A stretch of DNA of 5,620 nt, from contig DOJA01000114.1 in assembly GCA_003511945.1 (NCBI GenBank), positions 1 to 5,620 on the forward strand, in the 5' to 3' direction. The notes under the pieces were generated by a model that saw nothing but the letters and a program-made list of their open reading frames with translations, searched no databases and was not told where the DNA came from. This DNA comes from Phycisphaerales bacterium (GTDB lineage: Bacteria > Planctomycetota > Phycisphaerae > Phycisphaerales > UBA1924). Numbering within the stretch: position 1 is the stretch's first letter; each line of letters begins with the position of its first letter. Below are positions 1-4,624 of this stretch, in pieces. Both the position numbers and the translations under genes were made by a program.

Positions 1-21
1 GCCCCCGCCCCCGCCCCCGCC
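1..21. repeat. GCCCCC hexanucleotide tandem repeat
   Basis: Three copies of GCCCCC plus GCC open the window and may continue beyond its left edge. On the reverse strand they read as GGGGGC units that encode the glycine run (residues 373-379) of the DUF58 protein. Six-base units keep the reading frame, so copy-number change would alter tail length without a frameshift. The G-rich strand is the coding strand and could form quadruplex-like structures. Confidence 0.75.
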
Positions 22-1137
22 GCGATGGCCCGCGTCGACGAGCGCCGGTGCGTCGGCGGCTCCGATGTGCCGGCACCCGGTGGGGCCGAAGGATGCGTCC
101 GGCGCCGAGGCGTGGACCGCCAGGCAGGCCGCCCTCGCGGTGTCCAGTTCGGTTCCGCCGACAGGCGCGCGCGCGGGCGGGGGGCTGTGGAGGTCGATCC
201 GCGCCAGCGCTGAGAGCACCGCCGCCTGCTGCTTCGGGCCGCCCGTGGGCTCCACCCGCACCCCGTGCGCCGGGACGCCCAGGCCGACTTCGATGCCCAT
301 CCGCAGCGCCTCGCACGCGAGCGACGCCGCCAGCGTGATGGCGTCCTCGCACTCTCGTTCGTGCGGGCTGTTCAGGTTCAGCAGCACCTCCAGCACTCCG
401 GCGTGCGGGGCGGCGTGCTCGCGCACCACCAGCTCGCCCGTCCGCGCGGTGCGCTTCCACGCCACCCTGCGGGGGGAGTCGCCCGGCTTGTACTCGCGCA
501 CCCCGAAGAATTCGACGCCCGCCCCCCGGCGCGTCTGCGCGTGGTGCCCCGTGTGCGCGTGCGTCACCAGCGCCCGCAGCGCGTCGCGCCGGATCGCCAC
601 GGTCCGCGGGAAGACCAGGATCGACTGCGCGTGCGCACACGAGATCGACTTGGGGAACAGCCCGAACGGGAACGCGCTGCGGACCCGGACCCCGACCAGC
701 GGCGCCTCGCCCCGCGCGCGGGGGGTCACCAGCGCCGAGGCGACGCCCTCCTCGCCCGGCCCGACATGGAGCAGCCGCGCGTCCCAGTCGCCCAGCAGGC
801 GGCGCCGGCGCTCGAGCGACTCCTGCCCCGCCCCCGAGTCGTCCTCCCTGATCCACAGCGCGAAGGCCGGCAGCCGACGGGCGGTGTTCGACACCCGGTA
901 GCGCACCGCCAGCGGCTCGCCCACCGCGCCGACGGGGGGTGAATCCCGCTCCACGCGCAGGCCCAGCATCATCATCCCGCTCAGCACCCCGGAGACCACG
1001 ATCGTCGCGAACGCCAGCCCGAAGACGACCACCAGAAGATTGTTCTGGCTGGTCACCGCCCCGGCGCCCAGGAACAGGGTGATGCCCACGAACGCCAGAG
1101 TGGCCCCGTCGAAGTGGTAGCGACGCCGGATCTTCAC
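1..1137 (-). CDS. DUF58 domain-containing membrane protein (3' end cut by window edge)
   Basis: The reverse strand is open for 379 codons from a GTG at 1137 to the window edge, with no stop, so the C-terminus is missing. The start is the only ATG, GTG or TTG in frame after the in-frame stop of the upstream gene at 1203-1201, giving MKIRRRYHF. Two hydrophobic segments follow (about residues 12-29 and 33-58) around SQNNLL, then a beta-rich stretch. The DUF58 hallmark is clear: VREYKPGD at 213-220, then RRVAWKRTARTGELVVRE to 240. A von Willebrand A-like region follows from about 248 (EVLLNLN), but its metal-site aspartate position appears to be Asn254, so metal binding is doubtful. The visible end is seven consecutive glycines. 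DUF58 proteins usually accompany MoxR-type AAA ATPases and transglutaminase-like proteins and act at the envelope with poorly known function. No such partner is visible, though one could lie left of the window. Only a weak GGGG lies 13 bases before the start. Confidence 0.9.
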   Translation of the reverse strand, partial: MKIRRRYHFDGATLAFVGITLFLGAGAVTSQNNLLVVVFGLAFATIVVSGVLSGMMMLGLRVERDSPPVGAVGEPLAVRYRVSNTARRLPAFALWIREDDSGAGQESLERRRRLLGDWDARLLHVGPGEEGVASALVTPRARGEAPLVGVRVRSAFPFGLFPKSISCAHAQSILVFPRTVAIRRDALRALVTHAHTGHHAQTRRGAGVEFFGVREYKPGDSPRRVAWKRTARTGELVVREHAAPHAGVLEVLLNLNSPHERECEDAITLAASLACEALRMGIEVGLGVPAHGVRVEPTGGPKQQAAVLSALARIDLHSPPPARAPVGGTELDTARAACLAVHASAPDASFGPTGCRHIGAADAPALVDAGHRGGGGGGG

Positions 1138-1175
1138 GATCGACTGTACGCCCCGCCCGCGCCGGGGTTTCGCCG

Positions 1176-1195
1176 CCGCCCGCCGACGCGGGCGG
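1176..1195 (-). other. Intercistronic GC stem-loop between lipoprotein and DUF58 genes
   Basis: A perfect 8-bp inverted repeat (CCGCCCGC / GCGGGCGG) with a four-base loop lies just after the lipoprotein stop and before the DUF58 start. In the transcript it would be a very stable hairpin. No T-tract follows, so it is not a canonical intrinsic terminator. It might be an attenuator or mRNA-stability element. A second smaller repeat, CCCCG/CGGGG at 1151-1167, lies closer to the GTG start and includes the only Shine-Dalgarno-like Gs. The structure is seen in the sequence; the function is inferred. Confidence 0.5.
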
Positions 1196-1200
1196 ACGCC

Positions 1201-1677
1201 TCACCGCCCGAACCGCTCGGCCTCCTTCATCAGGTCCTCGCCCGAGCCGCTGTTCCACTCTTCCGAGGGCTCGTCCCTTCCCGGGCCCAGCACCACCAGC
1301 ACCCGCTGGCCCGAGCCGGGCAGTTTGAAGAACCCCTCCGCCGGCGCGAAGCCCCGTTTGCGCACGATCAGGGCCGCGTCGAACTCGAGCAACCCGGCGC
1401 CGATCTCCTCGACCGGCAGCGCGAGGTCGCCATCGGCCCCGCTCACCTGCTGCGACGCCGTCTTGCGGCTGAGCTTGCCCGGATCCAGAGTGAGCTTCAT
1501 CTGCGCGCCGGGGATCCCCGGCTCGAGCAGGCGCGGGTCGTCGCGGTCGACGAGCATCAGGTAGGAGGAGTCCCCGTGCACCACCCGCCCGCGCACGGTG
1601 TATGGAGAGCACGCCCCCGCCGCCGCGCCGGCGAGCGCCATGAGCGCCCCAACCACGCACCGGACCCGCGTGCTCAT
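1201..1677 (-). CDS. Predicted lipoprotein with carboxypeptidase-regulatory-like (transthyretin-like) domain
   Basis: This 158-aa protein begins with a short basic n-region (MSTRVR), a hydrophobic stretch (8-22) and AAGAC ending at Cys23. That pattern fits a lipobox, so it is probably a lipoprotein exported by Sec and anchored by a lipid. The rest (about 26-133) is beta-rich and resembles carboxypeptidase-D-type regulatory folds: VRGRVVHG (28-35), PGIPGAQMKLTL (53-64), SGADGDLALPV (79-89), then GAGLLEFDAALIVRKRGF (93-110) and KLPGSGQRVLVVLGPG (118-133). The C-terminal 25 residues are polar. No catalytic residues are apparent, so a structural or binding role at the envelope is likely. The start is well supported: GAGGA at 1688-1684 lies six bases upstream, inside the end of scpB, and the ATG overlaps the scpB stop as ATGA, suggesting coupled translation. 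The domain call rests on motif memory, not a search, and the ligand is unknown. Confidence 0.82.
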   Translation of the reverse strand: MSTRVRCVVGALMALAGAAAGACSPYTVRGRVVHGDSSYLMLVDRDDPRLLEPGIPGAQMKLTLDPGKLSRKTASQQVSGADGDLALPVEEIGAGLLEFDAALIVRKRGFAPAEGFFKLPGSGQRVLVVLGPGRDEPSEEWNSGSGEDLMKEAERFGR

Positions 1678-2342
1678 GCGTGGTCCTCGGCCGGCGCATG
1701 GGCCGGCGCGGGCGCCGGCGCGGGCGCGGGCCTGGCCGCCTTGGTTTCGACCGTCGGGGCGAAGTCCTGCGCGCTGGGCAGGTCCTTCAGTGATGCCAGG
1801 CCGAAGGACTCGAGGAACCTCTTGGTCGTGCCGTAGAGCATGGGGCGTCCGAGTTCCTCGGCCCGGCCGGTGATATCAATCAGGCGCTTGTCAAGGAGCG
1901 AGCGGAGGACCTCGCCGCATGAGACGCCCCGGATGGCCTCGAGTTCCGCCCGTGTGACGGGCTGGCGGTAGGCGACGATGGCCAGGGTCTCGACCGCGGC
2001 CCGGGACAGCGCGTGGGACTCGCGCTGCCCGTGCAACGACGCGAGCACCGGCGCGAAACGCGCCAGCGCCACCGCGCGGTACCCGCCGGCCACGAGTTCG
2101 ATACGGAACGCCCGTTCCGTGCGCTCATAGAGGGCGTTCAGGGATTCGATCACGCCGCGCAGGGCGCCGAGCCCCGTCGCGCCGTCCGGGAGGCCCAGGG
2201 CCTGCGTGAGGCGGGGTGGCGGGACGGGCCTGTCGCTCGTCAGCAGCAGGGCTTCTGCGGCTGCGGGCAGGTCCTCGTCGCGGACGGGGGGAACCACGAG
2301 CCCCGGTTGGGTGTCGGGCGCGGGCTGGGCAGGGGCGTCCAT
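1674..2342 (-). CDS. scpB: Segregation and condensation protein B
   Basis: ScpB forms a dimer that binds ScpA and, with SMC, the bacterial condensin complex that compacts and separates chromosomes. The 222-aa protein is within the usual size range. Family signatures are clear: EDLPAAAEALLLTSDRPV (23-40) opens the first winged-helix domain, ALSRAAVETLAIVAYRQPVT (111-130) followed by RAELEAIRGV (131-140) is the most conserved block, and GRPMLYGTTKRFLESFGLAS (165-184) then LKDLP (185-189) ends the second domain. The last 30 residues are a disordered Ala-Pro tail. The frame stays open far upstream because of high GC. The ATG at 2342 was chosen because only about 22 residues precede the conserved part; a GTG 15 codons inside is a weaker alternative. 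There is no Shine-Dalgarno before the ATG. scpA, often the immediate neighbour, is absent here. scpB is first of a leftward cluster and its stop overlaps the lipoprotein start. Confidence 0.95.
   Translation of the reverse strand: MDAPAQPAPDTQPGLVVPPVRDEDLPAAAEALLLTSDRPVPPPRLTQALGLPDGATGLGALRGVIESLNALYERTERAFRIELVAGGYRAVALARFAPVLASLHGQRESHALSRAAVETLAIVAYRQPVTRAELEAIRGVSCGEVLRSLLDKRLIDITGRAEELGRPMLYGTTKRFLESFGLASLKDLPSAQDFAPTVETKAARPAPAPAPAPAHAPAEDHA
1684..1688 (-). promoter_or_regulatory. Ribosome binding site of the lipoprotein gene
   Basis: The reverse strand reads GAGGA six bases before the ATG at 1677. It sits within the last codons of scpB. Together with the ATGA overlap it fixes the start and suggests translational coupling or reinitiation. 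Confidence 0.6.
1697..1737 (-). repeat. Ala-Pro-coding low-complexity stretch at the scpB 3' end
   Basis: A GC-only alternation of GCC/CCG-type codons encodes the repeated Ala-Pro tail of ScpB, about residues 204-217, before the final EDHA. Such tails are common in high-GC genomes and are likely flexible. The stretch falls outside the conserved winged-helix domains. Confidence 0.6.
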
Positions 2343-2350
2343 CGGGCGGG

Positions 2351-2356
2351 ATGCTA
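2351..2356 (-). promoter_or_regulatory. Candidate -10 element for scpB (possibly leaderless)
   Basis: TAGCAT matches TATAAT at four of six positions. It ends eight bases before the scpB ATG, so transcription would begin at or next to the start codon. That fits the lack of a Shine-Dalgarno. No -35 TTGACA-like hexamer is seen at 16-18 bases, so this is a weak call. Confidence 0.28.
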
Positions 2357-2478
2357 TCGGATCAGCGCAAGAACCGCGTCGGACCTGGGTCCTTTCTCGG
2401 TAGGGAGATCGACCGCGAGCGAACGCCCCTGTCCGGGGTTCCGATAGAGGGAGTTGGAGGGGCGCCCGCGCCCTTCGC

Positions 2479-2485
2479 GGGAGGA
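2479..2485 (+). promoter_or_regulatory. Strong Shine-Dalgarno of the 95-aa gene
   Basis: GGGAGGA lies seven bases before the ATG at 2493. It selects this ATG over the in-frame ATG 39 bases upstream (2454), which has poorer placement, and it is the main evidence that this short frame is a translated gene. Confidence 0.65.
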
Positions 2486-2492
2486 AGCCGCC

Positions 2493-2780
2493 ATGAAGGC
2501 CCAGGACGACGAACGGTACGCGCAGACGCTGGTCACGCTCGCGGAGCGCGACACGGCGCGGCTGGCGCAGCCCAACCACGGGGGGCTCGACCTGTCGACG
2601 GCGGCGTGGCTGGCCGAGGAGCTCCGACGCCAGGCCGAGACGCTCCGGATCACGCCCGGCACCGCCCAGCGACTGCGGGCCAGCGTGGAGACGCTGCGGA
2701 CCGCCGCCTGCGAAGCGCGTCGCCAGGAGTCCAGGCCCGCCCGGCGCGGCCCGGGGCAGAACGGCGCGGCTTCGGCCTGA
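2493..2780 (+). CDS. Small hypothetical protein, 95 aa
   Basis: I do not recognise this protein. It starts MKAQDDERYAQ, is hydrophilic and looks mostly alpha-helical, with possible amphipathic helices at about 6-24, 33-53 (LSTAAWLAEELRRQAETLR) and 56-78. A basic, Gly/Pro-containing tail follows (80-95). There is no signal peptide or membrane segment, and the single Cys (73) does not suggest a metal site. It is probably a real gene: a near-ideal Shine-Dalgarno precedes the ATG, third codon positions are almost all G or C, and the amino-acid mix is ordinary, whereas the opposite-strand frame is Ser/Arg-rich and looks like a shadow. It is divergent from scpB and 139 bases upstream of the MATE gene on the same strand. 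Function is unknown; a cytoplasmic helical protein is all the sequence supports. Confidence 0.68.
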   Translation: MKAQDDERYAQTLVTLAERDTARLAQPNHGGLDLSTAAWLAEELRRQAETLRITPGTAQRLRASVETLRTAACEARRQESRPARRGPGQNGAASA

Positions 2781-2834
2781 GGCCTCGGCACCGGGGCCGC
2801 CGTGTGCGTCAATCGGGGCGCGTCGGGTCCAACT

Positions 2835-2882
2835 GAAGCCGGCTTCGCCGGTATCGCCCGCCCGGTGCGTCCGGGCGCGGGC
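2835..2882 (+). terminator. GC hairpins between the 95-aa gene and the MATE gene (terminator-like, no T-tract)
   Basis: Two structures lie here. The first is a perfect 12-base palindrome GAAGCCGGCTTC at 2835-2846, which overlaps an alternative CCGGC-TTC-GCCGG hairpin at 2839-2851. The second is a larger stem at 2856-2882: GCCCG-CCCGG, loop TGCGT, CCGGG, then a two-base bulge and CGGGC, giving ten pairs. They could end transcription of the small gene, but no run of T follows, so this may instead be a Rho-type or processing element. Position supports a boundary between units. Confidence 0.35.
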
Positions 2883-2910
2883 TACAGTCCGCCCTTTGTC
2901 GCGCGAGGGG
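2883..2910 (+). promoter_or_regulatory. Candidate -10 element and ribosome binding site of the MATE gene
   Basis: TACAGT at 2883-2888 is a -10-like hexamer immediately after the GC hairpin, without a recognisable -35. GAGGGG at 2905-2910 is a good Shine-Dalgarno nine bases before the ATG at 2920. An in-frame TGA at 2914-2916 excludes any earlier start. Confidence 0.4.
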
Positions 2911-2919
2911 CGGTGATCG

Positions 2920-4533
2920 ATGGCATCGGCGGGGCGAGAGGAACACGCGAACGGACCACTCGCCGAGGGCGGGCGGGACGCCCTGCGCGAGATGCTCGTC
3001 ATCGCGGCCCCGGCGGCAGCGTCGATGCTCTCCTTCGCGCTGATGCAGTTCGTCGACCGGCTCCTCTGCAGCCGGCTGATCAGCCCCGAGGCGCTGATGG
3101 CCGCCGGCAACGGGGGCATCGCGGCGTGGGTGCCCAGCTCGGTCGTCATGGGCGCGCTGGGGGTCGTCAATACCTATGTGAGCCAGAACCTCGGCGCAGG
3201 CCGAGCCGAGCGGGGACCGGCCTACGCCTGGGCCGGGATCTGGATCGCCATGGTCGCCTGGGCGCTCGTTCTGCTGCCCTTTGCCGTCGCGTTCCCGTGG
3301 GTGTACGACGCCATGCGGTCGGCGCTGGGGCTGCCGGGCGTCTCCGAGCATGTCCGGCACATGGAGGCCATGTACGGGCGCATCATGCTGGGCGGAACCG
3401 TCCTCACGCTGGGCGCCCGCTCGCTGGGGCACTACTTCTACGGCATGCACCGCCCGGGCATCGTGCTGGGCAGCACGATCGGCGGGAACGCTGTCAACCT
3501 GGTGGTCTCGGTCGCGCTGGTCCTGTGGGCGATGGGGCGCGAGGATCTGGCCCCTGAGCCCCGCGCCACGCTGGCGCTCGCGGGCGCCGCAGCCGGAACG
3601 GTGGTGGGCACGCTCGTGGAGTGCGCCATCCCGCTGGTCGTCTTCCTCTCGCCCGCGTTCAACCGGAAGTACGCCACCCGCGCATCGTGGCGGCCCTCGT
3701 CAGCGACCATGCGCGACATCTGGCGCATCGGCTGGCCCGGGGGTGTGATGTTCGGGAACGAGATGGTCTGCTGGTGGATCTTCATGGGCGGCTTCGTGGC
3801 GGCGTTCGACCGCGGCGCCGCCCAGGCGGTCCACGGGCCGGCGGGGTGGATCACGCATCAATACTTGATGCTGTCGTTCATGCCCGCGGTGGGCATCTCG
3901 ATCGCGACGACCGCGGTGGTCGGACGGTGCATCGGCGCGGGGCGTCACGACCTGGCCGCCTCGCGCACATGGCTGGGCCTGCGGCTCACGCTCACCTACA
4001 TGGGCGCGTGCGCGCTGGCCTTCATCATCTTCGGACCCTCGATGGCCATGCCCTTTCTCCCCGAGGGCGTCAGCGCCGAGCAGGGCGCCCGGATCATCGA
4101 GCTGACGCGCTGGATGCTCGTCCTGGCCGCCACATTCCAGTTGTTTGACGGGATGGCGATCACCATCTCCGGCGCGCTCCGCGGCGCGGGCGACACGGTC
4201 TGGCCGGGGGTGGTCACCATCTTCATGTCCTGGGGGCTCATCGTCGGGGGCGGGTGGCTGGCGGTGAACTTCCTGCCCGGTCTGGAGTCCTACGGCCCGT
4301 GGGCGGCGGCGAGCGCGTACATCATCACGCTCTCGCTGCTCCTGCTGTGGCGCTTCCTGGGCGGGAAGTGGCGGTCGATCCGGGTGCTCCGGGACCCCGT
4401 CGCGGGCGAGGGCGTCGAGGGCGGACACCCCGTGCTGGCCAGCGACCCCGGCCCCGGCGCGCTGGCGATGGCCCCCGGGCTGGATATCCCGGCGGATCCG
4501 CCCCCCCTGCGGGGCGTTGAGAATCGGGCCTGA
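2920..4533 (+). CDS. MATE-family multidrug/cation efflux transporter
   Basis: MATE proteins are inner-membrane antiporters that export drugs or metabolites in exchange for Na+ or H+. This 537-aa protein shows about 12 hydrophobic helices spread over residues 26-480. The two-fold internal symmetry typical of the family is visible: YVSQNLGAGR (86-95) in the first half matches VVGRCIGAGR (333-342) in the second. The conserved GALRGAGDT (418-426) lies between late helices, and FVDRLL (44-49) follows the first helix start as in other MATEs. A 25-residue polar N-terminus precedes helix 1. The last 57 residues (481-537) form a hydrophilic Gly/Pro-rich tail beyond the last helix, longer than the roughly 450 residues of typical NorM proteins. 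The start is fixed by an in-frame stop just upstream and GAGGGG nine bases away. Substrate and coupling ion cannot be read from the sequence. It appears to be transcribed on its own or with the small gene upstream. Confidence 0.93.
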   Translation: MASAGREEHANGPLAEGGRDALREMLVIAAPAAASMLSFALMQFVDRLLCSRLISPEALMAAGNGGIAAWVPSSVVMGALGVVNTYVSQNLGAGRAERGPAYAWAGIWIAMVAWALVLLPFAVAFPWVYDAMRSALGLPGVSEHVRHMEAMYGRIMLGGTVLTLGARSLGHYFYGMHRPGIVLGSTIGGNAVNLVVSVALVLWAMGREDLAPEPRATLALAGAAAGTVVGTLVECAIPLVVFLSPAFNRKYATRASWRPSSATMRDIWRIGWPGGVMFGNEMVCWWIFMGGFVAAFDRGAAQAVHGPAGWITHQYLMLSFMPAVGISIATTAVVGRCIGAGRHDLAASRTWLGLRLTLTYMGACALAFIIFGPSMAMPFLPEGVSAEQGARIIELTRWMLVLAATFQLFDGMAITISGALRGAGDTVWPGVVTIFMSWGLIVGGGWLAVNFLPGLESYGPWAAASAYIITLSLLLLWRFLGGKWRSIRVLRDPVAGEGVEGGHPVLASDPGPGALAMAPGLDIPADPPPLRGVENRA

Positions 4534-4546
4534 TTCGAGTAGTAAT
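4517..4546 (+). promoter_or_regulatory. Candidate sigma70-type promoter of the TPR/alpha-CTD gene
   Basis: TTGAGA at 4517-4522 (five of six to TTGACA) lies inside the last codons of the MATE gene. AGTAAT at 4541-4546 (four of six to TATAAT) follows after 18 bases. The -10 side falls in a short AT-rich patch that stands out in this GC-rich window. Transcription would start near 4553, leaving a leader of about 70 bases with a hairpin. Confidence 0.45.
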
Positions 4547-4555
4547 ACAGGGCTC

Positions 4556-4591
4556 GGCGGCCGGGGCGGGTGGGCCCCTCGGGAGGCCGCC
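4556..4591 (+). other. Leader stem-loop upstream of the TPR/alpha-CTD gene
   Basis: GGCGGCC (4556-4562) pairs with GGCCGCC (4585-4591). Inside it GGGGC (4563-4567) pairs with GCCCC (4574-4578), leaving a six-base bulge and a six-base loop. An alternative short CCTC-GG-GAGG fold (4577-4586) would compete with it. If the promoter at 4517-4546 is right, this sits at the very 5' end of the mRNA. It could instead serve as a Rho-type terminator region for the MATE gene. No T-tract follows. Confidence 0.4.
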
Positions 4592-4610
4592 CGAACGGAC
4601 ACCAGAGATC

Positions 4611-4614
4611 GGAG
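4611..4614 (+). promoter_or_regulatory. Ribosome binding site deciding the start at 4625
   Basis: GGAG lies ten bases before the ATG at 4625. It favours this start over the in-frame TTG at 4517, which overlaps the MATE gene and the likely -35 box, and over the ATG at 4646. Confidence 0.45.
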
Positions 4615-4624
4615 CCACGCGCGC

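Larger units (their letters stand above)
2343..2492. other. Divergent intergenic region between scpB and a small hypothetical gene
   Basis: This 150-base stretch must carry the promoters of both divergently oriented genes. On the minus strand TAGCAT (2356-2351) is a -10-like hexamer very close to the scpB ATG. A short palindrome, GGACC-TG-GGTCC (2381-2392), and an inverted repeat, CCCC-TGTCC-GGGG (2426-2438), could be operator or leader structures, but such short GC repeats are expected by chance at this base composition. I see no convincing -35 element in either direction. Confidence 0.45.

Noticed and set aside
1..21. CRISPR-like or origin repeat
   Set aside because: It is a simple hexanucleotide run without spacers or AT-rich unwinding sequence, and it lies within a coding frame.
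65..901. Long plus-strand open frame of 278 codons
   Set aside because: It is Ser/Arg/Pro-rich and antisense to the DUF58 gene, whose translation shows recognisable conserved motifs.
1114..1836. Plus-strand frame of 240 codons
   Set aside because: It lies antisense to the lipoprotein and scpB genes and has shadow-like composition (Arg, Pro, His, Ala).
2343..3170. Upstream extension of the scpB frame to an ATG at 3170
   Set aside because: The frame is open only because GC-rich sequence has few stops. It would overlap the 95-aa and MATE genes, and ScpB homology begins near 2342.
2809..3450. Minus-strand frame of 213 codons over the MATE start
   Set aside because: The MATE gene on the opposite strand is strongly supported by family motifs; this frame is its shadow.
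4517..4624. TTG-initiated N-terminal extension of the TPR/alpha-CTD protein
   Set aside because: The extension overlaps the MATE end and a promoter-like -35 box, crosses a leader hairpin, and has no Shine-Dalgarno. The ATG at 4625 has one.
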